Notes: a model not told the origin generated them from the sequence alone. A stretch of 8,917 nucleotides of DNA from ZLKRG08 sp963977625 (GCA_963977625.1 CAXBPX010000054.1:1-8917); one strand, 5' to 3'. Numbered from the stretch's first letter, positions 1 through 6,726 are shown. Made by a program: numbers and translations.

Positions 1-176
1 CCACGCTCTTGCTCCTGCTCCATCCAGTCCATGGTCGCAGCACCTTCGTGAACTTCACCGATCTTGTAATTGATACCGGTGTAGAAAAGAATGCGCTCGG
101 TTGTGGTGGTCTTACCTGCGTCGATGTGCGCCATGATTCCAATGTTGCGCACCTTTGCTAGGTCTTGTGTGGCCAC
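1..176 (-). CDS. fusA: Elongation factor G, N-terminal fragment (runs off the window)
   Basis: EF-G is the cytosolic GTPase that drives translocation of tRNA and mRNA on the ribosome. Only the first 58 codons are present. Seen in the sequence: the G1 P-loop AHIDAGKTT at residues 16-24, then the family-typical stretch with FYTG, GEVHEGAATMDW and EQEQERG leading into switch I, where the window ends before the Mg-binding threonine. The start is a GTG at 176-174; it gives MATQDLAKVRNIGIM, which matches the usual EF-G N-terminal length, and the next in-frame ATG would cut into the G domain. The upstream Shine-Dalgarno is weak, a purine-rich AGAGAG-type stretch. The gene follows rpsG after 68 bases with no visible terminator, so it is probably cotranscribed with rpsL and rpsG as the str operon. 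The identity is secure; the rest of the gene is outside the window. Confidence 0.97.
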   Translation of the reverse strand, partial: MATQDLAKVRNIGIMAHIDAGKTTTTERILFYTGINYKIGEVHEGAATMDWMEQEQER

Positions 177-244
177 TTTGTTTTCTCTCTCTTCTCTCTT
201 AAAACTCTAGGTTCAGTCTTTTATCTTTATGGTGTCTAGGCGGA

Positions 245-715
245 TTACCAGCGGTAATGTGCAAACGCCTTGTTTGCATCCGCCATCTTGTGGGTATCTT
301 CACGACGCTTAACCGCAGCACCAAGGCCATTGCTTGCATCAATTAATTCATTAGTTAAACGCTCTGCCATTGACTTTTCGCGGCGTTGACGTGAGAAATC
401 AACCAACCAACGAAGTGCAAGTGTGGTTGCGCGACCTGATTTAACTTCAACAGGTACCTGATAAGTAGCGCCACCAACACGGCGTGACTTAACTTCAATC
501 TGTGGCTTGATGTTTTCTAACGCGCGCTTTAGTGTGATGATTGGATCAACTTGAGTCTTTTCACGAATGTTTTCCATAGCATCATAAACAATTGCTTCGG
601 CAGTTGAACGCTTGCCGTGCAAAAGAATTTTATTAATTAACGCAGTAACAATTGGTGAGTTATAAACTGGATCAGCAATAACTGGTGACTTAACTGCAGG
701 ACCTTTACGTGGCAT
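245..715 (-). CDS. rpsG: 30S ribosomal protein S7
   Basis: S7 binds the 3' major domain of 16S rRNA, starts assembly of the small-subunit head and lines the exit-site region. The product is 156 aa, the usual bacterial length. It begins MPRKGPAVKSPV and holds the conserved VGGATYQVPVEV segment (about residues 80-91), the ALRWL helix (about 99-103) and the C-terminal KREDTHKMADANKAFAHYRW tail. The ATG shares one base with the rpsL stop (TAATG at 717-713), so translation is probably coupled to rpsL. An AGAAGG-like Shine-Dalgarno lies inside the end of rpsL. Because of the overlap there is no rpsL-rpsG spacer, which in E. coli holds the S7 autoregulation site; any feedback by S7 here must act elsewhere. 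Nothing appears truncated or frameshifted. Confidence 0.98.
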   Translation of the reverse strand: MPRKGPAVKSPVIADPVYNSPIVTALINKILLHGKRSTAEAIVYDAMENIREKTQVDPIITLKRALENIKPQIEVKSRRVGGATYQVPVEVKSGRATTLALRWLVDFSRQRREKSMAERLTNELIDASNGLGAAVKRREDTHKMADANKAFAHYRW

Positions 716-1095
716 TAGCTGGCCTTCTTCTCTCGCTTAGCACCATAACGTGAACGTGCTTGCTTACGATTCTTAACACCTTGGGTATCAAGTGAACCGC
801 GAATAATTTTGTAACGAACACCTGGTAGATCTTTAACACGACCACCACGAACAAGAACGATGGAGTGCTCTTGTAAGTTGTGACCTTCACCAGGAATGTA
901 TGCAGAAACTTCCATGCCGCTTGTTAAGCGAACACGTGCAACTTTACGAAGTGCAGAGTTCGGCTTCTTTGGTGTTGTTGTGTAAACACGTGTGCAAACA
1001 CCGCGACGTTGTGGACTACCTTTTAGTGCAGGTGTTTTTGTCTTGTCGCTTTTTTCAGCGCGACCACGACGCACTAACTGTTGAATCGTTGGCAT
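715..1095 (-). CDS. rpsL: 30S ribosomal protein S12
   Basis: S12 sits at the decoding centre of the 30S subunit and affects tRNA selection accuracy. The product is 126 aa, close to the family norm. Seen in the sequence: MPTIQQLVRRGR at the start, TPKKPNSALRKVARV (41-55) and GGRVKDLPGVRYK (84-96). Lys43 and Lys88, the positions at which substitutions give streptomycin resistance in other bacteria, are both lysine, so the protein looks wild type there. Asp89, the residue that is methylthiolated in many bacteria, is present. A GGAG Shine-Dalgarno sits about five bases before the ATG. It is the first gene of the str operon in this window, transcribed away from deoD, with a roughly 270-base divergent control region upstream. 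Confidence 0.98.
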   Translation of the reverse strand: MPTIQQLVRRGRAEKSDKTKTPALKGSPQRRGVCTRVYTTTPKKPNSALRKVARVRLTSGMEVSAYIPGEGHNLQEHSIVLVRGGRVKDLPGVRYKIIRGSLDTQGVKNRKQARSRYGAKREKKAS

Positions 1096-1144
1096 GTTTC
1101 TCCATCTTTGTTCGTTTTAATTTTGTCTTTCTTAAAAAACTTTT

Positions 1145-1176
1145 CCGACCCACGCGGTCGGGTGTGTTGCACCGAC
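1145..1176 (-). promoter_or_regulatory. rpsL leader hairpin with a competing upstream arm
   Basis: On the minus strand, CCGACC (1161-1156) and GGTCGG (1150-1145) form a perfect six-base-pair stem around the loop GCGTG. Just upstream, GTCGG (1176-1172) can pair instead with the same CCGAC arm, so the two structures exclude each other. After the stem the RNA continues AAAAG and then a run of six U, too far from the stem for a standard intrinsic terminator. The hairpin lies 50 bases before the rpsL start. A leader element for ribosomal-protein or antitermination control is plausible, and I recall similar GACCGCGTGGGTC hairpins ahead of actinobacterial rpsL, but I could not check this. Confidence 0.5.
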
Positions 1177-1188
1177 TACGCAAATCTT

Positions 1189-1208
1189 TCGCATAAATAT
1201 TCATGCGA
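1189..1208. promoter_or_regulatory. 20-bp near-perfect palindrome, candidate operator
   Basis: The plus strand reads TCGCAT-A-AATATT-C-ATGCGA. Every position is symmetric except the pair 1195/1202. It lies in the divergent rpsL/deoD control region, over the expected -10/start region of a minus-strand promoter whose -35 would be at 1220-1215, and directly beside the TTGACA box at 1209. This is the size and form of a dimeric repressor site, or it could fold as a hairpin if transcribed. No regulator gene lies in the window, and I do not recognise the motif as that of a known factor. Confidence 0.4.
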
Positions 1209-1220
1209 TTGACATGTCTA
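1192..1220 (-). promoter_or_regulatory. rpsL: Possible str operon promoter
   Basis: On the minus strand TAGACA (1220-1215) resembles a -35 box. The AT-rich TATTTATG (1199-1192) lies 15-17 bases downstream as a poor -10. It would start transcription near 1186 and give a leader of about 90 bases containing the hairpin at 1161-1145. The -10 match is weak (about three of six bases), so this is a positional suggestion only. Confidence 0.3.
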
Positions 1221-1238
1221 GAAAAGCCCTCGTAAAAA
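1209..1238 (+). promoter_or_regulatory. Possible plus-strand promoter, consensus -35
   Basis: A perfect TTGACA (1209-1214) is followed after 18 bases by TAAAAA (1233-1238), a mediocre -10. The -35 box lies back to back with the minus-strand TAGACA, and together they contain the eight-base palindrome GACATGTC (1211-1218). Transcription would begin near 1245 and meet the hairpin at 1317-1340 before deoD. Confidence 0.35.
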
Positions 1239-1316
1239 AGGCAGGGGTTAAGCGTAAGCGAGGGGTCGAAATAAGCCAAATCCGGGCCTTTTACTCCTCC
1301 TCTTTCAAAGTGGGCC

Positions 1317-1344
1317 GCGACACGCCGATGGGCGTGTCGCTTTT
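1317..1344 (+). terminator. Intrinsic-terminator-like hairpin ahead of deoD
   Basis: GCGACACGCC (1317-1326) and GGCGTGTCGC (1331-1340) form a perfect ten-base-pair GC-rich stem with the four-base loop GATG, followed at once by TTTTCCT. The T run is on the plus-strand side only, so it would act on transcripts moving toward deoD. It lies 25 bases before the deoD start. It may be an attenuator in the deoD leader, the end of a short RNA of about 100 nt starting near 1245, or a block against stray transcription from the strong str control region. The U tract is short (four), so efficiency is uncertain. Confidence 0.55.
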
Positions 1345-1357
1345 CCTACGCGTGGAC

Positions 1358-1363
1358 TACCCT
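1358..1363 (+). promoter_or_regulatory. deoD: Possible -10 box for a leaderless deoD transcript
   Basis: TACCCT fits the actinobacterial TANNNT -10 pattern and ends six bases before the deoD ATG (1370), the spacing expected if transcription starts at the start codon. It would explain why deoD has no good Shine-Dalgarno and how it is expressed past the upstream hairpin. No convincing -35 is visible, and the motif is short enough to occur by chance. Confidence 0.25.
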
Positions 1364-1369
1364 AAATAT

Positions 1370-2068
1370 ATGAGCGTACATATCAGTGCCCAGAAGGGCG
1401 AAATCTCCGAAAAGATCCTCCTACCGGGAGACCCCTTAAGAGCTAAATGGGTGGCCGAGAACTGGCTTACCGATGTCAAGCAATTTAACTCCGTTCGTAA
1501 CATGTTCGGCTTTACCGGCCTACATAAAGGTGAGCGGATCTCAGTTATGGGTACCGGAATGGGCCTACCTTCAATATCTATTTATGTAACTGAGCTCTTT
1601 AATGAATATGACGTCCAAAAGGCGATCCGAATTGGCACCGCAGGTGGCTTTCAAGAGCGCACCAAAGTAGGCGATGTAATTCTTGCGATGACCGCATCGA
1701 CAGATTCAAATATCAATCGTCGTTTTACCAATGGTTTGGATTTTGCACCACACGCTGACTTTTTGATGTTGCAAGCGGCATACCAAGCAGCGCAACAACA
1801 CGGCGGTTGCCACGTTGGCGGAGTTTCATCAATGGATTATTTCTATGACGAAACAGATTCGAAAGAACGTTTACGTGCACATGGTGTGCTTGCAGTTGAA
1901 ATGGAAGCTTCCGCTTTGTATTCGATTGCAGCTCGTAAAGGCCGCCGCGCACTTTCTATTCTGACTGTTTCTGATCATGTCTTTACACATGAGTCTATGG
2001 ATTCTGCCGCTCGCGAAAGATCACTTAACAACATGGTTGAGATTGGTTTGGTTGCGCTTAACGCGTGA
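1370..2068 (+). CDS. deoD: Purine nucleoside phosphorylase, DeoD type
   Basis: This cytosolic enzyme splits purine (deoxy)nucleosides with phosphate to free base and (deoxy)ribose-1-phosphate, for nucleoside salvage. The chosen start gives 232 aa and the family-typical MSVHISAQKGEI. The frame stays open upstream to 1214, but that extension (basic, and encoded partly by the leader hairpin) has no counterpart in the family. Numbered from this start, the active-site residues of the hexameric E. coli-type enzyme are present: His4, Gly20, Arg24 (GDPLRAKW), Arg43 (RNMFGFTG), Arg87 (RIGTAGG), Met178-Glu179 (VEMEA), Asp202 (VSDH) and Arg215. The residue after RIG is Thr90 where E. coli has Ser90. No clear Shine-Dalgarno precedes the ATG. 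The stop overlaps the start of the transporter gene by four bases (GTGA), suggesting coupled translation. The substrate range within purines cannot be read from the sequence. Confidence 0.95.
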   Translation: MSVHISAQKGEISEKILLPGDPLRAKWVAENWLTDVKQFNSVRNMFGFTGLHKGERISVMGTGMGLPSISIYVTELFNEYDVQKAIRIGTAGGFQERTKVGDVILAMTASTDSNINRRFTNGLDFAPHADFLMLQAAYQAAQQHGGCHVGGVSSMDYFYDETDSKERLRAHGVLAVEMEASALYSIAARKGRRALSILTVSDHVFTHESMDSAARERSLNNMVEIGLVALNA

Positions 2069-4032
2069 TTCGAAATCGTTCTTTAGTTGTCGCAGTCTGG
2101 GTTCTACTTGCGCTATTTGGTTTTTATGCCAATGCCAATATCAACTCTCTACTGACAACTTCAATTAGCGTTCCAGATAGCCAATCTGCAAAAGCTGATG
2201 AAGTAATAAAAAGCGCTTTCGGTGAAACCACGGAAGGCGCTTTCTCTGTTTTCTATCAATACAACAAGAAGCTTCCAAAATCAGAAGTTGCAGCGCTACA
2301 AGAACGCATTAATCAAGCTGTCGCCACTTTGCCCGAATTAAAAATCGCGCAAAACCGTGCGCTAAATGGCGTCATATATGCAAATATCCAGAGCTCTTTA
2401 AACCTGCAAAAAGCAGCAGAATTAACGCCCAAATTACGCCAAGCTCTTAAAGCGGCAGGGCTTTCAAACATCAAAGTCTCTGGTCCTCCTGCAATTAAAT
2501 ATGACGTATCTCCGGTATTAGCAAGTGACCTACAAAGAGGTCAGCTAATTGCCATCTTTATTGCGTTGATCTTTTTATTTATTACTTTGCGTTCTATCTG
2601 GTCGATGCTGATTCCAATAATTGTTGCAATCACGACCATAAGCACTTCCATCGGCATTATTTATTTGCTTGCCCACAAGATGTTAATGGTTCTTTATATT
2701 CCCAACATTGTTGAGCTAATTGGACTTGGATTGGCTATCGACTACTCCCTTCTGATGGTGCATCGATTTAAGTTAGATGGAGATATAAAAAAGACTCAAA
2801 GAACTATTTTGATTTCAGGTAGCACTGTGGCAATTGCGCTCTCAACTTTGATTTTAGTTCCGGTGCCATTTATCAGAGCCCTAGGAATAGCAGGAATGGT
2901 GGTGCCATTAGTAGCAATGGCGGCGGCAACCACTTTGCAACCAGCGCTACTTTCTTATCTAGGTACTGAAGGTGTTAAGCCACATTTTGCAACAGATAAA
3001 TTTAGAAAAGTTGGCGAATTTGTAGTTGCTAAACCAATTCCAGTTCTGCTCTTCTCTCTAGCGCTAATTGCACTTCCGGCTTCGCAGCTTGCTAATTTAA
3101 AAGTTACCCCAAGTTCAATCTCTGCAATCCCGGCAAATTTGGAATCCGCACAAGCAATCAAAATCGCCACAGATCGCGCTGGTGATGGCATCATCTCTCC
3201 AATTCAAGTTGTGATCCAATTACCTGAAGCAATTGATGTGAATATGGCGCGAGCCAAATTAGCTGGTGAAATGGCATCGCATAAAGATGTCTTTGCAGTT
3301 GCTACAGATCGCACATATGTTGATAACACTGGCAAAGTGCTTCGGATATTTGTAATTTCAAAGAAAGATCTAGGTGCCAGCCAAGAATTAGTCAGTTTCT
3401 TGCGCACACTTAGGGGAGATTTCCCACCTGGAACCAAGGTCTACATTGGCGGCGCTCCGGCACAAGGCTCTGACTTAATTAATCAGATAAAGAAGACCTT
3501 TCCAATAATCGCCCTCTTTGCAATTTTCTTGTCATTCTTATTACTACGCAGGTTTCTGCAATCGCTGCTTATTCCTATCAAAGCTATTTTGCTTGATTTG
3601 ATCTCTATTGCTGCGGCAGTTGGCACCGTAGTTTTCTTTATGAGCCATGGAATTGGAGTTTATGAATTAGACCAGATCGAAATTTGGACTCTGCTCTTTA
3701 TCTTTGCGGTGCTCTTTGGGCTTTCCATGGATTATGAAGTATTTATTGTCTCCCGAATTCGCGAGAGCTACTTAGTAAATAAAGACAATAACCAAGCGGT
3801 GATTGATGGTTTAGCAAATACCGGGGGCGTTGTAACTACCGCTGCAATCATTATGGTGGGTGCGCTTACTGGTTTTCTCACCGGACACTTTGCTGGACTA
3901 CAAGAATTGGGAATTGGATTAGTTGCAGGAATTGCAATTGATGCCACGATTATTCGCTTATTACTTTTACCGGCCACCATGGTCTTACTAGGAAAATGGA
4001 ATTGGTCCCACCCTCGCTTTCGCGGAGAGTAG
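2065..4032 (+). CDS. MMPL/RND-family transporter, 12 membrane segments
   Basis: This is an inner-membrane, proton-driven transporter of the MMPL branch of the RND superfamily. The 655-aa product is two similar halves. TM1 (about 7-23) is followed by a first external domain (25-158) and TM2-6 (160-298). A cytoplasmic linker (299-324) leads to TM7 (327-345), a second external domain (346-476) and TM8-12 (478-645). The two Asp-Tyr pairs expected for proton relay are present in TM4 (GLGLAIDYS, Asp226-Tyr227) and TM10 (FGLSMDYE, Asp556-Tyr557), as in MmpL3. The start is a GTG inside the deoD stop (GTGA), so translation is probably coupled to deoD. The N-terminus is short before TM1. Actinobacterial MMPL proteins often move lipids or other hydrophobic compounds, but the substrate cannot be told here, and deoD next door is only weak evidence for a nucleoside-related role. 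Confidence 0.93.
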   Translation: MIRNRSLVVAVWVLLALFGFYANANINSLLTTSISVPDSQSAKADEVIKSAFGETTEGAFSVFYQYNKKLPKSEVAALQERINQAVATLPELKIAQNRALNGVIYANIQSSLNLQKAAELTPKLRQALKAAGLSNIKVSGPPAIKYDVSPVLASDLQRGQLIAIFIALIFLFITLRSIWSMLIPIIVAITTISTSIGIIYLLAHKMLMVLYIPNIVELIGLGLAIDYSLLMVHRFKLDGDIKKTQRTILISGSTVAIALSTLILVPVPFIRALGIAGMVVPLVAMAAATTLQPALLSYLGTEGVKPHFATDKFRKVGEFVVAKPIPVLLFSLALIALPASQLANLKVTPSSISAIPANLESAQAIKIATDRAGDGIISPIQVVIQLPEAIDVNMARAKLAGEMASHKDVFAVATDRTYVDNTGKVLRIFVISKKDLGASQELVSFLRTLRGDFPPGTKVYIGGAPAQGSDLINQIKKTFPIIALFAIFLSFLLLRRFLQSLLIPIKAILLDLISIAAAVGTVVFFMSHGIGVYELDQIEIWTLLFIFAVLFGLSMDYEVFIVSRIRESYLVNKDNNQAVIDGLANTGGVVTTAAIIMVGALTGFLTGHFAGLQELGIGLVAGIAIDATIIRLLLLPATMVLLGKWNWSHPRFRGE

Positions 4033-4041
4033 GACCAATTC
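3999..4041. terminator. Hairpin between convergent genes, inside the transporter 3' end
   Basis: GAATTGGTCC (3999-4008) and GGACCAATTC (4032-4041) form a perfect ten-base-pair stem. The enclosed bases can add an inner CTCGC/GCGGAG helix. The arms straddle the transporter stop codon (4030-4032). Read on the minus strand the stem is followed by CATTTTCC, read on the plus strand by TTGAGTTAG, so the better U run serves the exported-protein operon arriving from the right. It may act in both directions. The U tract is short. Confidence 0.6.
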
Positions 4042-4072
4042 TTGAGTTAGGGAGTTATTACTTAGATAGTTA

Positions 4073-5725
4073 CTACTTAGTTACCTGAATTGAGAAATGA
4101 ATTGCTGGCAATTCATAACCCAGAGCCAATCCAACTGCATCATTCTTCCAATCCAAAATTGGCAACATTCCATATGGCGTGCTAGCAAATGACGGTTGAT
4201 TTGTGTAGTACAAAGGATGCAAATCAATGATATGAGTACCTGGTGTTCCTACTGCTGGGAAGTGAATCACCATGTATCCATTAGAGTTAAAACCACATCC
4301 GTAACCTATGTAGCTATTGTCATAAGTTACCGCCATGGTGTTATCTAATTGGGTCCAACCAACACCCTTAATTGCAATCGTGATTTCTTCGCCAGCTTTG
4401 AACTTATAAGTCGGAGTACCAGATCCATCACGATCTTCAGGTAGAGGTGACTTATCAGCAAGTGCAACTCCGTTAGTTAGAGCCTTTCCTTTCTTATCTT
4501 TGTACACAAAGATGCTGGCTTTAACATAGAACGGAATCTGAGCTTCAATTAAATCACCTGATTTGATCTGAATTACGTGCCAACCACCCAAATTATCTGG
4601 GATGGTTAATTCACTAGAGAAAGCACCAGATGTAGGTGTCGCGGCACCCATTGGAACTGCGTTATAAACCCAACAGGTTCCTGAACAATTAACGCGATTA
4701 CCAACAACTGTCGCCCAGACGATTTGATGTGTTCCGGTGGTGGCAAGTCCCGTTACATCTAACTTAACTTTTGATCCAACCACGCCGCTGCTAACGTTCA
4801 CTTTAGCAACTGCTGAAGTCATCGGATCTACACCTTGATTTGAAAGTGTTGTTCTTAATTCCGTTGATGGAGTTACGCGATCTGGATATTCAATACTTGG
4901 AAGTATTAGTCCAGGATCTTTAGTAACTTTAAATGGCAACATGCCACCTTTTGAATAAGGAACTGGTGATTGTTTTAAGTTCATGTACTGAACACCAATT
5001 CCATCATTTGCAGTTACCCAGTGCGTTCCAACTGGACCAGCCGCTCTGATAGTGAATTCTGCTGTTCCTCTAGTCCAAACAGCTTGTGCCTCGCCAACAT
5101 AACCGTTATCCCAAAGCACTGAGATGCCACCTGTATAAAGAGTGGAACCAATTCCGGTGTACTTAATTTTTATTGGAGTTCCAATTGGGCCACTTGATGG
5201 AGTCATCGTGAACTTTGGATTTGTTTGGAATCCACCTTTTGCAACTGCTGTGCCGCTTGCTACCGCATAAATATCATGAGGTCCGCCAAAATCTTCTGGA
5301 GCTTTACTTTTGTAAGTAAAATTTCCATTTGCATCAGTAGTTACTGAACCCATCTTTACTGGGTACTTAATAAACTTTAAGCCACGATAATTGATTGAGT
5401 TAGGCTGCATATCTGCTAGCCAGGCTCCATCAGCAGTTGACCAAGTTAAATCAATAGCGGTATTTGCCGGTAGGCCTTTACCGCTCAAAGTAAATTCTTG
5501 ACCTATATAACCCTGATTTGGTTCTGCGGTAATTGTGCCTGCTAATAAATCAGGTGTGGTGAAAGTGATCTTCTCTCCCGTAAATGGAAGTGCAGGTACA
5601 CCTTTTAGATCTTTTGGTGCAGTCAATGTCAAAATATTTTCAACATCAGCTGCAATTGCTGGGGTTGCTAAGGCAGCAATTAGCATCGCCGCCATAGCAC
5701 CTCTAAGAATTACATTCTTACGCAT
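4073..5725 (-). CDS. Exported protein with four Ig-like modules, function unknown
   Basis: I do not recognise this 550-aa family. A signal peptide (MRKNVILRGA, hydrophobic core to about 20, likely cut after TPAIA at 25) shows export. The mature part looks like beta-sandwich modules at about 65-160, 170-268, 305-402 and 440-526. Modules 1 and 3 share a late GG-x-H-x-I motif (GGPHDI at 147-152, GGWHVI at 390-395). Modules 2 and 4 share WDNGYVG/YDNSYIG, then VGTHWV/PGTHII, then GMLPF/GMLPI, giving an A-B-A-B order. The second half alone has cysteines: CSGTC (347-351) and Cys477. A calcium-loop-like DRDGSG lies at 431-436. No membrane anchor, LPXTG or lipobox is visible, so it is probably secreted or loosely wall-bound. 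AAAGGAGAG precedes the ATG by a normal distance. It is the last gene of the three-gene cluster, 32 bases after its neighbour. Adhesion, scaffolding or ligand binding are all possible. Confidence 0.85.
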   Translation of the reverse strand: MRKNVILRGAMAAMLIAALATPAIAADVENILTLTAPKDLKGVPALPFTGEKITFTTPDLLAGTITAEPNQGYIGQEFTLSGKGLPANTAIDLTWSTADGAWLADMQPNSINYRGLKFIKYPVKMGSVTTDANGNFTYKSKAPEDFGGPHDIYAVASGTAVAKGGFQTNPKFTMTPSSGPIGTPIKIKYTGIGSTLYTGGISVLWDNGYVGEAQAVWTRGTAEFTIRAAGPVGTHWVTANDGIGVQYMNLKQSPVPYSKGGMLPFKVTKDPGLILPSIEYPDRVTPSTELRTTLSNQGVDPMTSAVAKVNVSSGVVGSKVKLDVTGLATTGTHQIVWATVVGNRVNCSGTCWVYNAVPMGAATPTSGAFSSELTIPDNLGGWHVIQIKSGDLIEAQIPFYVKASIFVYKDKKGKALTNGVALADKSPLPEDRDGSGTPTYKFKAGEEITIAIKGVGWTQLDNTMAVTYDNSYIGYGCGFNSNGYMVIHFPAVGTPGTHIIDLHPLYYTNQPSFASTPYGMLPILDWKNDAVGLALGYELPAIHFSIQVTK

Positions 5726-5757
5726 TTGCGCACTCTCCTTTAAATCTGCAATTCGAA

Positions 5758-6696
5758 TTACGCTTTAGGAACTGCGTAAAGGGTTAATTGTGAATATGCC
5801 GCAAAGTTAGAAGACCAAGTTCCAGTTGCGCCCTTTAATGGAGGATTTACTGCAACCGTGCGGTAGTAACTTACGCGATCATAAATTGTGCGACCTGATG
5901 AAGGGTCTACTTGGCGTACGCCATTTACAATCTTTGGAACCAACTTGGTAGAAAGTACTTTCATGGTGGTGGCGTCTTTAGCAACCATGGTTACCTTGAA
6001 ATTAATTAATCCAAGAGTTGAATATTGACCATTACCTGTTCCGGTCTTAAGCACTCCGGTCCAAAATGAAACGCCTGAGTGGTTTCCATAAGACAAAGCA
6101 ATTTTGTCCTTCCAGCCAGATACTTCGATGTAAGCCTGAGCTGTATTAGAAGAATCCATTACCGCCCCACCCCAATCAGCGTTATTTGCATAGACGCGGA
6201 AAACAATGGTTTGTCCAACTAAATACTCAGAGGTAATTGCACATGAAACACCAAATCTTGGTGCAAGTGCACCGGTAGTACCGGATCCAAGAACGGTATC
6301 TACATATAAATGAATTGGTGAAATCACGCCTTGCACTGGAACTCCAACTTTTACGTTAAGTGTTGGTGAAGTTGCCTTTGCAATTGCAGTATCCGTTGGT
6401 GTTAATGCACCTGTAAGTGCCGTAGCACCTGCTGCCGCAGGAACCCAAGAACACTTAGCTACATAAGGTGAAGTTGTAGTGGTTGGAACAGATTCGCATC
6501 CAACAATTACTTTACCGGCTGCAGAAAATGCCACAGTTCCTGGTACGGAAGCGGTCGCGGTAATTACTGCTGGATCAAGTCCAAATGTTGCAGATCCACC
6601 TGACAAAGCAAGTGTTGCCGGATCCGCAGCTTGCGCTGAAGACATACCTAAAACGGCAAATGTTGCTACTGCAACGCTTGCGATTAATTTTTTCAT
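5758..6696 (-). CDS. Exported protein, Ig-like domain plus unknown C-terminal domain
   Basis: This 312-aa product has a clear signal peptide (MKKLIASVAVATFAVLGMSS, likely cut after AQA at 23). Residues about 38-115 resemble a bacterial Ig-like repeat of the GTVAF type, with Cys67 and Cys82 placed for a disulfide. After a proline-bearing linker (VGVPVQGVISP) comes a C-terminal domain of about 185 residues with APRFGVSC (145-152), VGQTIVFRVYANN (160-172), an aromatic SYGNHSGVSFW stretch (202-212) and LINFKVTMVAKD (230-241). I cannot assign that domain to a named family. No anchor is visible. The start has AAAGGAG eight to nine bases upstream. The gene lies between two other exported-protein genes with 30- and 32-base gaps, so the products probably share expression and perhaps location. 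A binding or structural role is likelier than catalysis, but this is inference. Confidence 0.84.
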   Translation of the reverse strand: MKKLIASVAVATFAVLGMSSAQAADPATLALSGGSATFGLDPAVITATASVPGTVAFSAAGKVIVGCESVPTTTTSPYVAKCSWVPAAAGATALTGALTPTDTAIAKATSPTLNVKVGVPVQGVISPIHLYVDTVLGSGTTGALAPRFGVSCAITSEYLVGQTIVFRVYANNADWGGAVMDSSNTAQAYIEVSGWKDKIALSYGNHSGVSFWTGVLKTGTGNGQYSTLGLINFKVTMVAKDATTMKVLSTKLVPKIVNGVRQVDPSSGRTIYDRVSYYRTVAVNPPLKGATGTWSSNFAAYSQLTLYAVPKA

Positions 6697-6726
6697 TTCC
6701 CTAACTCCTTTTATTTCTTAAATCTT

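Noticed and set aside
1145..1161. Intrinsic terminator reading of the rpsL leader hairpin
   Set aside because: The U run is separated from the stem by AAAAG, so it does not fit a standard Rho-independent terminator; kept as a regulatory leader hairpin.
900..1196. Open frame on the plus strand across rpsL
   Set aside because: It is antisense to a certain ribosomal-protein gene, has no Shine-Dalgarno and its product has no recognisable features.
1214..1369. N-terminal extension of deoD in the same open frame
   Set aside because: The extension has no family counterpart, is encoded by the leader hairpin and promoter-like region, and the start at 1370 gives the exact active-site numbering of DeoD enzymes.
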